Of a DNA stretch of 64,000 nt, positions 10,944 through 22,236 are shown one piece after another; the stretch's first letter is position 1, and each line of letters begins with the position of its first letter. The notes beneath the pieces are model-generated. The model ran no database searches, was not told the origin of the DNA, and saw only the letters and a list, made by a program, of their open reading frames with translations. Position numbers and translations under genes: made by a program. The stretch is from Chrysaora quinquecirrha (Eukaryota; Cnidaria; Scyphozoa; Semaeostomeae; Pelagiidae). The stretch is from the NCBI GenBank assembly GCA_014526335.1, contig JACTAT010000006.1, positions 5,578,070 to 5,642,069 of the forward strand. The letters run 5' to 3'.

Positions 10944-13900
10944 ATGAAGGGGTCAAACAAAGAAAGCTCAGCTGCTAATAATATTAAGGAAAGAAAAATC
11001 GCATGCAATGTATGTGTGAAATTGTTTGACAGAATGTTAAATCTCACCCTGCATAAGCTAACAGCACATGGCATACAATCGTCGACTGAAGGTTGATTGG
11101 TTGGTGGAGCTAGAAAAGAAATGAACAAGATCGATAACCAGGCATTTTGAATATATACCAAAGAAGAAGATATTGAAGACCTTGCATGTATGAAATAACA
11201 ATTTAAACAATTTACTGTCCTCTTTGTCTAACATCATGTTCAAGTCCAGAAAATTTGGAAAAGCATAAAAAGTTATGACAGAAAGTCAAAATCTTCCAAG
11301 CTGTAGAATATCCTAAAGAAACAGAATTAAAGTTTGAACATGTCAAGCACCAGAACTGGCTACCATTCATCATCTATGCAGATACAGAATCCATTTTAGA
11401 AAACTCAAACAAGGGAGCTGCTTATCAAGTCAATGGATTATAGATGGCAACAACCGTTGGAATGTTATACTGGTGAAGACGGCATGAAAGTGTTTATGAA
11501 CTGGCTAGATCAATCGAATGATGAAATCTGAACAGTGTACAAGAAAACCATGCCGATGATTTGATTAACACCTGAAGAAAACGCAAGACATGATATGGGT
11601 ACACACTGATATTGCTGCCAGCAGTTATTTGATGGTAAGAATAGAAAGAAAGGTGAAAGGTGAAGGTGAAGGTGAAATGGTGTTTTAGCGCCACTCGCTA
11701 GGATCTCAGTAGTAGGTTAACTGATCGAGACCTCAACCCTGGCCATGACGCTACCGTGGCTGGGCTCGAACCCTGATCACACTGAGCTTCTGACACCATG
11801 AGTCAGCTGGATTACACCACGACGCCACAGCACCTGAAAGTCAAAGATCATTGTCACATTACTGGGAAATACAGAGGTCCAGCTTGCAAGTATTGCAACT
11901 TCAATCATTTAGATATAGAAGCAAACTGTCACAGGATCCTGATTGTCTTCCACAATCTGAAAGGGTATGACATGCGCCATGTCCTGAAGAATTTGACAGG
12001 TAGAAATACAAAGATCATTGCCAATTCGAAAGAAAAGATCATGACTGTGCAGATTGGTGATAAGTCTATCGAGGACGAAGATGGTGAGGAAAGATTTATT
12101 CATTGAATCAAATACATTGACTCCTTTGCTCTTCTAAATACAAGTTTGTAAACACTAGCCAACAACCTGACAAAAGAACAATTCCTCTCCGTGAAAGGCT
12201 ACATACATGATGATGTCATCAACAGAAGTATCCTGATGTACCTAGAAATGAACAGGAAAGAAAATGAAAGAGTTGCAGAATTGAAAAGAAACATCAAGGC
12301 ATGTTTGAACCTAGTACAACATGTAAACCTGCAACCTGCTAAACAGATGGTGACCTGCAACCTGCAAACATGTAAACCTGCTAAAAGATAATGATGATGT
12401 GGATTATAGAAATTGGAAAATACCATCAAAGAGAGATTTGACAGATGCTGGAGTTGCAGAAGGTTGAGAGAGCATTTGAGTTGCTGACAATAAAAGGTGT
12501 TTATCCCTACGATTGGATGGATAGAATGGAAGAAACATCTCCACCACTGAATGAAGCATTTTACAACAAGCTCGGTGATTCTGACATCAGTGATGAAGAT
12601 TATGAACATGCTCAACAGGTTTGACAATTTCTCAACTGTCAGACTTTTCAAGATTGTTATGAACTATACTTGAAAACCGATGTGTTGCTGTTGGCTGATA
12701 AATTCGAATGGTTCACAGAATCTGGAATTCTATGGACTCTATCCTGCAAATTATCTAACTGCACCTTTGCTGGCCTTGGATGCCATGCTGAAGATGACTG
12801 CTATGAAGCTGGAATTACTGTCTGAAGAAAAGGACATTCTACTTATAATTGGAGGTGGTATTCGTGGCGGTGTCTCGATAGCAGTGAAATGTCATAAACA
12901 GAAAACAACATGCTGATGCATCTAGATGCAAATAATCTCTACGGATGGGAAATGTCACAAACAATGCCATATGGTGGTTTCAAGCAGTCTACAAAAGCCA
13001 AACTCAGAAGCACAAACATCCACGCTTTGCTGACAAGATCGAATGAAGATGTTGGTTATATTTTCAAAGTTGATTTGGAATATCCAGCAGAGTTACACGA
13101 TCATCATGCAGATCTATCTTTGGTGCTGCAAAGATTGCAAGTTCAAGAAGACATGCTATCAGCGCATGAAAAGCAAGCTTAGAAAGAACTATTCCCGGGA
13201 AAAAAAGTTTAAATCGACACCAAAGCTGATACCAAATCTATACAACAAAGAAGAATACCGCATACATGAAAGAAATTTGAAGCAGTGTTTGGAATTGGGT
13301 TTGAAGCTGACAAGAAGTACACGAGATCATCGAAAAAAGTACACGAGATCATCGAGTTTAAGCATAGCAATTGGCTGAAAGAGTACATTGATTGGAACAC
13401 CAAGAAGAGAACACATGCAAGAAACAACTTTGAAAAAGATCTGTTCAAGCTGATCAACTATTCCGTGTTTGGGAAGACGATGGAAAACGTAAGAAATCAT
13501 CAAGGTTTCAAAATCTGCAAAGATGGAAAAGTCTTGAGAAGATGAGTACGAAATTCGAACTTTTATGGAGTAATTGAAATCAACAAAGACATGCTTTTGG
13601 TTAAGAAAAAGATTGGGAAAGTTACAATCACCAAACCAATGTATATTGTTTTCAGCATATTGGATATTAGCAAGACATTGGTGTATGATTTTCATTACAG
13701 CGTTGCAAAACTAAACCTTCTAAATGTTGAACTTTACTATATGGACATTGACAGTTTCATCTCGACATACTTTCATTATCGGAAAATGAAAGACGAGCTC
13801 GGTGGCGTTGGAATGGTAGACTTTGTTGGAATGAGATCAAAGATGTACAGCTATAAAATTGATAATGGAAATACGATCAAAAGGAATTGAAAAGTATATT

Positions 13901-14010
13901 GTGAAAAAGCAAATTACGCATGAAGAATATGAACAATAGAAAATGTTTGATGGTATTTATCAAATAGCTTGCCATATGAGCTTGGCGGACTGGGTAAATT
14001 GCATTATTTT
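10944..14010 (+). pseudogene. Polinton-type protein-primed DNA polymerase B, broken
   Basis: Blocks of a family B polymerase of the Polinton/adintovirus type appear in order on the plus strand but in changing frames. A single N-terminal C2H2 finger (10944 onward, 'CNVCVKLFDRMLNL') comes first. Exonuclease motif 'YADTESIL' is near 11390. 'DHCHITGKYRGPACKYC' follows, then exonuclease 'FHNLKGYDM' (about 11950). 'GVYPYDWM' and 'YLKTDVLLLADKFE' lie near 12500-12700. Polymerase motif A is 'DANNLYGWEMSQ' (12925), motif B 'YSVFGKTMENVRN' (13460), and motif C 'YYMDIDSF' (13738). At least six frameshifts or stops and an inserted SINE make it non-functional. Other Polinton genes (capsid, ATPase, protease) were not seen nearby. 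An integrase fragment lies upstream at 5968. Confidence 0.88.
11640..11815 (-). mobile_element. tRNA-derived SINE inserted in the polymerase
   Basis: On the minus strand a tRNA-like head is readable: an A-box-like 'tggtgtaatccagctgac' followed about 40 bp later by a B box 'gggttcgagccc'. The 3' side ends in short 'tcacct' repeats (plus strand 'ggtgaaggtgaa', 11650-11680). It separates two parts of the polymerase coding region, so it arrived after or during its decay. Target duplications are not clear. Confidence 0.65.
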
Positions 14011-14639
14011 TCATCAGTGTTCCTTCAATCCCTCATAACACAGCATCTTTAACATGTATGTGACAAAGCATCAGTTTTACTTCAGAAATGTACAGACGTG
14101 AAGTGGTTGCATTTTTCCTCATCAAGCATAGCACATTGCTGTTTGGACTCAATGGCCATAGAAGACAAATGCCAGGTATCAAGTATTTGCTTTGATTACA
14201 GATGTTGACATCAGGCTTTGTCAACACTTTAACCTTTTTACCAGCATCACAATGGTGCAGATCTTGCGTTTAAACCCAGATTTTTTGTCCCTGCATTCGT
14301 TGGAAAACCATTATTTTGTTTCCAAAACCTATCGTTGACAAAGTTTGTCATTTTCAAAAAGTTTTAGCTCTGGTTTTGTCAAACGTCATTTGCTTCTGTG
14401 ACGGAGTGTCATTCAAAACCAACTCTATCTGCTTCCACATCGATTGACCAATATTATTTATCACTCCGCAAATTCTGCAGTGGTTTTTCCAATATCAATT
14501 CCATCTACTTTTTAATGGCAAGAGTCGAGACAAAATAAGAATGATTCAAGGCAATCATATGATCGGGCTAGGCAGGAATGTCAAACAAAACAGTTTGTTT
14601 CGAGGCATTTAGAGCAGCAATTTGTGGAAAATATTTAAC
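14011..14639. other. No recognisable gene
   Basis: Low-complexity-leaning AT-rich DNA downstream of the polymerase remnant. No domain motif seen on either strand. Confidence 0.45.
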
Positions 14640-15780
14640 ATTTTAAAAATATTTAACATCGTTTTGAATTTTGAACTTTCACTTGGACATTCAGTATATT
14701 CTGGCTTTATTCTCATTGTTGTAATTTCTTCTTCCACAGTTTCTTCAACAAAGTTTTTCTCGCTATGTTCTTCCCAGCTTTGTAGACTGCTTGCAATATC
14801 ATCATCCCAGGTATAAATCTTTTTTTAACTTCATGGTGGCTATTCTATAGTTTTGATTCATCCATTCGACGGAGTTGGTAATTCTTCTTGTTTTACCATT
14901 GTGATGTTCTTTTCTTGTTATGTTCATGCTTTTGTTGTTGCGTTTTCCAGATCCATTCTTAGCTTTGTTGTTGTTTTCATCCTTGTTGTTAATTGTGGTA
15001 GTTTGTTTCTGATTTGCCTCTTTTCTATTTTCTTCTTTGAACCTTTCTTCATCACTGATAAGACTAGTGCAAAGTTTCAGTGCATTTGAATTATTGTTGT
15101 GTTCTTCTCCTTTGGGGCTTGCATTGGGGTGGGTGCTATTTGCAATGCTTGAAAGCAACTCAAGATTTTTATTTTGAGTTTGAAGTTTTCCAGAAGAAGT
15201 TTTTTGCTTTTCTCTCTTTCTTTTTGCAATAGTTCATTTGGATTGGAAACTGAATCTGCCAACTTTGATATTGTATGAACAAGGTTTTGCAACATTTCCT
15301 GGTCTGGGTGGGACTCTGTTTTTGGGGAGAGTTTTTTCAGATATTGCAATTTGCATTGGAGCCCCTACTATGCTGTTTGGAGTATTGGTTGAAATCAGAA
15401 CAGGATCTTCGTTTGCAGATGAATTCTCCAGTTGAAGCAGGGCTGTATGTGTAACTTCCTCTATCTCATTTTCCTCTTCTCTGTCAATCTCAATAATGCT
15501 AACAGCTTCTGCACTTGCTTTTGGAACATACATAGATTCATCAGCATAATTTGGTTTCCTGTAAATAACTGCATCATTTAGTATGTCTTTGACTGTGTCA
15601 ATTACCACGGCTTCCGTTAGGCCTTCATACTTTTATGCAACCAACTTTGAAATGTTGAATTAGTCTGATCTTTTTCTTTGACTTCTCAACGCTTTTATTG
15701 CTTCAGTTACAAATATTATCATTTGGTTTCTATTCATGTTCGCTTTTAACACTAGCTTTGAAAGTTCTTTAATGTATTTG
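14640..15780 (-). pseudogene. Unrecognised minus-strand coding remnant
   Basis: Reading on the minus strand stays protein-like across several frames: 'YIKELSKLVLKANMNRNQ' (about 15770), 'VVIDTVKDILNDAV' (15608 down), an acidic stretch 'IEIDREEENEIEEV', a coiled-coil-like 'NELLQKEREKSKKLLLEN' (about 15230), an Asn/Lys-rich low-complexity run, and 'EWMNQNYRIATMKLKK' (about 14850). At least two frame changes are needed to join these. I do not recognise the family. Order and composition suggest a DNA-binding or adaptor protein with a helical N-terminus and basic C-terminus. It could be transposon-borne. Confidence 0.35.
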
Positions 15781-16173
15781 GATGGAGCTCAGGGTGCAAC
15801 GTCTGACCTTGATAAAAAAGATAGTTTTGAGCACCCTCGGACCACGACTGTTTTTGCGTATCAAACATAACATTTGCCAACGTATTGGTATGTCATCGTT
15901 TAATATAGAACAATTTGGAGTGTTGAAAGCAAACATCATACACAGCCCATTAGATGAATTAAAAGAACATTATGAATTTTTAGAAGAAAATGTGTTAATT
16001 GAATGTTAGTTGAAGTTCCATGAATGCATAGAAATGATATAAATTCCTCATAATTTGTACATTAAACGTATCAACATCTAAACATATAAATATACAAACA
16101 TATAAACAACATATTAAACATATAACTAAGCAATACTTTTCAACATGCATTCTGCAATGCTAATTTCTCTCTT

Positions 16174-16352
16174 TCATTTATCTCCTAGTCTAATATCTTC
16201 ATCCCAATCTAGGGATAGGGTCATTGAATACACCTCTAACACCCATAATTTCTCTTTCTTGCCTTCAATTGCTGCCTTGAGAATTTCTCTCATTCTTATT
16301 TTAACTGATGGATATTGCATGTAAGGAAGATAGGCTAGAATCATATCCATTT
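16174..16352 (-). CDS. Candidate terminal exon, unknown gene
   Basis: After an acceptor-like 'aattttag' (ending at 16353), the minus strand is open as 'MDMILAYLPYMQYPSVKIRM' and onward to TGA at 16176-16174. The sequence is compact and protein-like and has a clean 3' splice site. It lies on the same strand as the LRR gene and the exon at 16500-16674 but cannot be joined to them in phase with certainty. Confidence 0.35.
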
Positions 16353-16499
16353 CTAAAATTAAAATAATAAATTAGTTGTTTGAAAGATGTGCTTGAGTGT
16401 TTTAAGTTTGGTTAGTATTTATTTATATTCCTAGTTCATCATAAAGATGGAATAATAAAACACGAACTTAACAAGGCCTTGATGAGCAGTATTATCTGT

Positions 16500-16674
16500 C
16501 TACCAAAGGTCACTTGTGTCCAAGAATTTCTCATACATGGAAAATTCTTCAGCCACTGTTTGAAGCTCACTAATTAGCTGTTGCACAAAATGGCCTACTC
16601 TTCCTGCACTGTATGAGGGTTCTACACAGCCTCTCATGACATTGGCCAGAGTGTTTATTGATACCCTTTCTTGT
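16500..16674 (-). CDS. Candidate exon, unknown gene
   Basis: After acceptor-like 'cccctctcag' the minus strand reads 'INTLANVMRGCVEPSYSAG' and 'HFVQQLISELQTVAEEF', stopping at 16502-16500. A possible donor overlaps the stop ('ctttg/gtagac'). Splicing from it to the 16352 exon would create a stop, so their relation is unsettled. It may belong to the same host gene as the LRR exons upstream. Confidence 0.35.
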
Positions 16675-16943
16675 CTGAGAGGGGTGGTGTTAATTAGACA
16701 ATAAAAATGATTAACATTGTTTATTCTTATTAGTTTTAAGAAAACTGAATTTTTGAAAAAAATTATTGAGTGGTCCGAGTGGTCCAAGTGTTTGTGTGGT
16801 GTAGATTATACCCATATACCACTCAGACTGAGCAAGGTCTATGACAAAACACTGTTTAATCTTATTTACTTATGTTGTTAACATTATATATCTTAAAATT
16901 TCTCTGATTCTTAGCAACTCAACTAGCTTTTTAACTGACACCT

Positions 16944-17268
16944 TTTACCTTGACACCCGCAATGCGGGTGAACATTAATAGTTTAGCCTTGGAAAGACAA
17001 GATACCACTCAGCTGCCTTTTGACTTGATACCATTTAACTTGCAGCCTTCTGAACTTTCGCTAGAGTCCGGAGAGGTTGTGGGATGCCATGGGGAGCTAA
17101 CCTCCCCGGACTCTAGCAAAAGTTCAGAAGGCTGCAAGTTAAATGGTATCAAGTCAAAAGGCAGCTGAGTGGTATCTTGTGTTTCCAAGGCTAAACTGGT
17201 ACTAATATTCACCCGCATCGCGGGTGTCAAGGTAAAAGGCTCACCCGCATCGCGGGTGTCAGGTTTAA
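16944..17268. repeat. Snap-back hairpin repeat, full copy
   Basis: Two arms of about 130 bp (16944-17080 and 17105-17240) are inverted copies with few mismatches around a short loop near 17083-17104. Each outer end has a small palindrome of the type ACCCGC-n3-GCGGGT, and a further one follows at 17243. A half copy lies at 53968-54132. This is a mobile or self-replicating foldback repeat with no coding capacity; ORFs in it are by-products of the palindrome. Confidence 0.85.
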
Positions 17269-17269
17269 A

Positions 17270-17964
17270 AGATACTCTACTTGTAATGGTACAGTAAACT
17301 CATAAGTGAATTGATAAAAGGGTGTGCCGTGGCCGGTCTGACTAACTTGTGGCAAAGATGACTATGACGTATACCTTATAAAGAACCAATGGCTGGTCTA
17401 TGTTCGTGTGACGTACATTTCTTCTGTTCTTTCTTGCAGGGGGCTTTCAGCTCGGGCAAGACAACAGCAACAGAGGATTTTTTCGCGGAAAGCGAAGGTC
17501 CATCAGCATGATGGTGAAATGTGTTTGCTGTGGGAAGACAACTACAAACCATGTCTTTATTTCTACAGTAGTGGTGGTTACTGTTGCAATATTTTACAAT
17601 GGGTTATGCATGTGCTACCTTTTTAGCATGTTTTTGAATGACTTGATCTTTAGCTTGTCAGAGCAAGAGCATCTGCCTAATCCTAGATATCTCAAGGCTA
17701 GGCCCAGGCGAGGCGAGAGGGCTTGTCGGATTTTTCCGATTGGTATGGATTGGCCTAATATCTGTTTTTGACAGCGAATATCACAAAAGGGAGTGTGCAG
17801 AGTATGGAGAAATGCAGAAAAAATAATCAAATAGGCAACTTGACTGCACTTGAAAGATGAGCTATCTATCTAGTAATATATAGTGTGTATTTCAATTGAT
17901 GAACTGCTGATCGACCATATATTTACAAACCAAGAGAACTACAGAAGGCAAGTGAATGGAATTA
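17270..17964. other. No gene confirmed; possible plus-strand exon near 17448
   Basis: A strong acceptor-like tract 'tgttctttcttgcag' ends at 17439, and a short open stretch follows with a Cys-rich, hydrophobic segment ('VKCVCCGKTTTNHV'). No donor or family can be assigned. The remainder shows nothing. Confidence 0.3.
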
Positions 17965-19451
17965 TTAAAGTTTCAGGAAATCAATTACTGAGATGAAGTT
18001 TGTTGCTGGATTTCTACAGAAATTAATTAAAAGAGCTTCACATAGTTCTCTTAATAACAAAATGAGGCGTGGTTGGCAGCTAAATGCATAGAACTGCTTC
18101 AAGCTTGTGTGCTTTGCTAACAGACTACTGATTACTGTCTTCTCATCTTCAATCATTGCCATATTGTATATGGAGATGATTTCCAGAACAGGCAGTTCCA
18201 CTGTCTGTTGTAAACAATCAACCAAAGGCATTGGAGAATCTCTACAATGTGGTCCAATTTCAATGAACCTGTAGTGTAAAATTCAGCATTAATGTATTTA
18301 CTAGTGTATGCATTATTATGATGAAAGAAAATTAAGTAAGGAGGCATAGAAAATGCAATAATGTATTTTCTTTGCCTCCTTATTATACTGAAACATAGAA
18401 ATGGAGTTAGAAAAACTTTTTGCCCCCCCCCCTCCATTTTAACACTGCAGAATATGTTTTCCCATTACATTTACCCAGCATTTTTTACTTTCTTCAGAAA
18501 TGCACATTGTTTGAAACAAATGAAAGAAAATTCATACCAAAATTAGATGACAAACCAAAAAAATCCCTCACAGAAAATCATCAAAATATAAAAAGTAATA
18601 AGTTATTATTAATCATTGAGAACGGCAATGAGAATGAATATAGCAATTTCCTCATTACCTCAAGTGCACTAGCTGCTCAGTGAAATCAAGGTCAATCCTC
18701 CCACATTGCACAAAGGAGAAGTGCTCCAATGTCGTTAATTTTGGTACAAGATATAGAGATTCAGCAACTCCGTGTTCAGGGCAGCTCTGGATATCCAATG
18801 CCTTTAAATTTTTTTGGTATGTTGTAATTGCTTCTATAACCTAAATATGTATGTAAAGATTAAACTTATTAGATTATCAACAATTAAACTAATTACTAGA
18901 ATGCACAGAAAAAGGTTTCTTTAGATAGTTGCTGAGAAGCAGGTTGTTGATGTAATAAACCTATTTTTGTTTAAGTAGCTAATCTGAAAATCAATTTTCC
19001 TACCTTATTGTCTACAAAGGAGTTGTGTCCCAGAGAGATATATATCAAGTTCTTTTTGCTTTGAAAAAAAGTTGTATAATCCCACTGACGATAGACGATT
19101 GCAGTAGCTAAGGTTAATCGTCTTTACATCATTTTTTGATGTAATAAGCTGCAAGTCTTCGTCTGTCAAAGAGTTGCCGGTGAAATTAAAGTGTGAAAGC
19201 TGCTGAAGATATCCTCTTGGTTGAGCAACCTCCTTTTCCAGTAAAGCCTGGAGGCTTTCTATACGATTACAGCAAAACACACGATTCTTCAATACTTTGT
19301 TAGTTAAATAAATTCTTATGATTTGCGAGAAGCCTCTTAAACCATCTTCAGCCGATTCAAAAAGTAGAAGATCTAACAGCGGAATAAAGCTCAGGATTTG
19401 CTGGCGAGGAATTATTGGCAAGTTGACAATTTTTCGAATAAGGTTCTCCAT
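17965..19451 (-). CDS. Leucine-rich-repeat protein gene, three exons, one frameshift
   Basis: Exon 1 is 19451-19004, exon 2 is 18840-18659, exon 3 is 18268-17965. All borders are GT/AG ('ataag/gtagga', 'tatttag/gtt', 'ttgag/gtaatg', 'ctacag/gttc') and the phases join cleanly. The repeats read 'LTDEDLQLI', 'VKTINLSYCNRLSSVGLYNF', 'KNLIYISLGHNSFVDNKVIE', 'LKALDIQSCPEHGV' and 'LTTLEHFSFVQCGRID', the pattern of AMN1 or ZYG11-type LRRs. The N-terminus ('IPRQQILSFIPLLDLLLF') is helical. The frame breaks once, in a run of seven A's (plus strand) at 19064-19070; six would keep it open. It is probably a host gene with either a homopolymer sequencing error or recent damage. Function is unknown beyond a protein-binding scaffold. 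Confidence 0.7.
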
Positions 19452-19498
19452 CTCTGTCGGTTCGTGTTCTTCGGTTTGTGTTTTCGATGTAATGAATG

Positions 19499-19871
19499 AA
19501 GCTTTTTTTATAGGTCCGTTTCGTTAAAAGTGAGCTACATCACATCGTCGTTACATCAATATGAATAGCTTTTCACTTTCTTTTGTGAATCACTTCCTTA
19601 TTAACAAGAAATTCATTTGTTTGATAGAATGCGTTTCCGCTATCGCCCCCTTAAGAACCCTGTCATAATTATTTACAGAATACACGCTTTTTTTATAAGG
19701 AACCTACCTCAAGGCCTAGTTCTTAAAGTTCCTTATTTTTGGGCCTCTTTTTAGGCAATTGTAGTTCCAAAAGTTCCTTAATAGTTCCTTAATTTCAACT
19801 CCACATACAGTGGTCTTAACAATAAAAGAGAGACATAAATACATTTACTCAAAGAAACATTAGATACATGC
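19499..19871. repeat. Right copy of the 373 bp direct repeat, next to the LRR gene start
   Basis: Near-identical to positions 1-373. It begins about 48 bp upstream of the LRR start codon at 19451 (minus strand), so it probably contains the promoter and 5' UTR of that gene. The near identity implies a recent duplication, gene conversion, or two haplotypes joined in assembly. The sequences flanking the inner end (374 onward and 19872 onward) are unrelated. Confidence 0.9.
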
Positions 19872-20096
19872 AGATAATAATATTTCTCCTTTAACAACAC
19901 TACAGTAGCTACTTCACTTAACTGTTGTCTAACATAACTTCAATATCAAAACAAGGATAACAAATGCAACAGTTAATTAATGCAAATTCAGTAATTATCC
20001 TATATCCCTATGGTACTATGGTCTTCCAAAGGCTTGTCCGTTGCAAAAAGCTGTCATAAAATTTTTTTAAAACTGTCCTGATTTCTAACATTTCTT

Positions 20097-20725
20097 TCAT
20101 CTCACCGACAACAACTGCTTGCATACTTCAGGCACACAACTTATAATATCTGCTAAACCAAATATATCAAGCCCCTTCATGACCTCATCCATGTAGAGCT
20201 TGTGGTGGCATACAAAGTTAACTTTCAGAGACCTGAAAATGTCTTCAGTGTGGTTTTTGTTTATCGGCCCAGTATATCCATTGTCTATGATAACATGTGA
20301 GTGCAGCTCGGATCGGATTTCATGCAAAAGCTTCAGGTCTCTTTCTGTTAAGAGCTCATCCTTTATTGCTAGCACGTCTATGTCCTCATATGCTGCCACA
20401 AAGCTACATTTTTTCAGAAAATTTTGTGCTGGACCTCCCATTGAAACTGCTGCAATTTCACCACACGTAGGAAAGTTACCTTTTTGTATGAAGATTCAAC
20501 TGGAGCTCCATCTGGAAACATTATTCGTGCCATTTATTTCATAGAATGATCAAGAAATTCATGGGCCATAGCACCTGAATCTGCACTGGTGTTTGGTTGA
20601 TCAGAATTGTTAAAGACATGAAATTCTTGCTCCTCATACAAATAAAATACAATGCGCTTGAAATCTTTCCCAATTTCTTTTCTATGTTTTGTCATGTTGA
20701 GGAATTCCTTTGTTCCACCTAACAA
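20097..20725 (-). pseudogene. HECT/G2E3-like domain remnant
   Basis: The minus-strand pieces resemble the divergent HECT-like domain of G2E3-type proteins, which are numerous in invertebrate genomes: 'FPDGAPVESSYKK' (about 20500), 'MGGPAQNFLKKC' (20441), 'NGYTGPINKN' and 'GLDIFGLADIISCVPEVCKQ' (about 20150). A frame change is needed near 20441-20480. The upstream piece 20534-20725 ('KDFKRIVFYLYEEQEF') may be an earlier exon. No HECT catalytic Cys region is visible. Another short minus-strand open block at 20759-21019 may belong to it. Assignment is by pattern memory only. Confidence 0.45.
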
Positions 20726-21818
20726 AAAATTTATGCATTTTAATACGAAATATATTTGTCACAAATCGTAAACACTGTGGGATAGATTTTGCCTCAAGCA
20801 GCATATCGCAGATAGATGGGAATTGATTTGAAACTGATCAGAGAGCCAACAACAAATGGGATAATTTTTTGTGTTGCAAGTTGTGATTTCTGTAACTTCA
20901 GACCAACTTGATGTAGCTAGACCAAGTTCTTTCTGAAAACTGCATACTTCTGAATTTTTATTATTCAAAGAAATATCTAGCACTGGAGACAGAACAAAGC
21001 TAATTTTTCTATCAAACACAATGCCACATGGAATGTTTATAACCTCTTTTCTACAATTTCTGTTATGTCAAATATAATTTATTTAATTCTTGCTAATTTG
21101 TAAATAAAAGATAAGAAAGATGTATGTTTTCGAAATTGTCATCCTCAGATTTGTAATCTTTTATGCACTATCAGCTGAACATATTTTCACAGAAGATTGT
21201 TAATCAGATAGATATCAGCATAAGATATCAGATCACTGTTTAATGAATTTTGCCAGGTTTCAAATTCCATCTTGCCAGGTCCCAAAAGCATGCGACTGCA
21301 TATTTAACTTTTTCAAATGTTCTGGTTTTATTAATAATACAAAAATAAATATCTATATTGGTTGATATATGCCGTTTTTTAAGCTTAACATATAGAACTT
21401 CGTCATGTCTACTTTTTGTTATTTCCACCACATAAATGAACAAATTAGGAATATATATCAACATACCCAAGACACTCTTTTGGATTATTTATTTTTAATT
21501 TTAGATACAAATGGTAGAGTGTAGAGTTTTATATCTCTAGCTTTTTGTCATCTTCACTGAACAAAGTTTCTATAAAGCAATTAAGGCTATTAGGATTCAT
21601 TAATGATCTCAGGGTCTGCTAATTTATTCTTTGAAAATTAACATTAATTATATTTAATGTAATGCAAGTTTAAGATTTTTATTTTGATTTTCATCACTGG
21701 GTGATGCTGAGGTTGGGCCAGGGATGGATTGGAAATGTATTTGCTGCTGTTGAAAATGGTTGTATTTAGTACTGTGGATGCCTAATGAATTTCAATTTAT
21801 TAAGAATATTGTGGTTGT

Positions 21819-22236
21819 TTATTGTGATTTAAGCTGTCGATGCTCCTGGCAGTATTGTTGTTGTGTTTTATGTTTTCCATTGAACATGAAATCTTCTATT
21901 TCCTGGACAACAGTTTTTGTCCCATAATTGGATATATGAACATCATCGGATGTAAATTCTGATTTGGACTTTTCTAATGCAACATGATTTCCAAACCAGA
22001 GGTTCTCATTACATGGCATTCACTTATACTTGAAATCGGGATTGTTCAATCTTGACAGAGCAAGAGACACTACTATTTTGATAGATTGGTAATTTTCTTT
22101 CACAGATTTTAATAGCCTTTCTAGCTGTTCATTATCTCTTTGGTGTTGTCTGATGAATATATGTGAGAGACAAAGAAAGTCAAGTGATTTGATGTTGCCT
22201 GTGTGACCAGTGACACTTGCGTCAAAAATAATAAAT
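21819..22236 (-). pseudogene. SGNH-hydrolase-like fragment, cut by the minisatellite
   Basis: Minus-strand reading gives 'GHTGNIKSLDFLCLSHIF', 'RLLKSVKENYQSIKIVVS', 'ALSRLNNPDFK' and a C-terminal 'DDVHISNYGTKTVVQEIEDF' block. The last resembles the D-x-x-H catalytic block of SGNH esterase-like domains found in LINEs and other elements. The 5' part is missing because cassette copy 1 begins at about 22237. One stop interrupts the frame near 22020. Whether it was a LINE ORF or a host gene is not clear. Confidence 0.4.

Noticed and set aside
12300..12400. Short 'acctgcaa' repeats as a regulatory array
   Set aside because: They are a small local duplication inside the broken polymerase and interrupt its reading frame.
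15782..16015. Plus-strand ORF of 75 residues
   Set aside because: No family resemblance, no promoter or splice support, and it borders the minus-strand coding remnant.
16950..17230. Two near-identical small proteins on opposite strands
   Set aside because: They are the two arms of one palindrome read in opposite directions, with no start context or family match.
1..19871. The 373 bp repeats as LTRs of one 19 kb retrotransposon
   Set aside because: No primer-binding site, no TG...CA ends visible, and the interior holds many independent elements rather than gag-pol.
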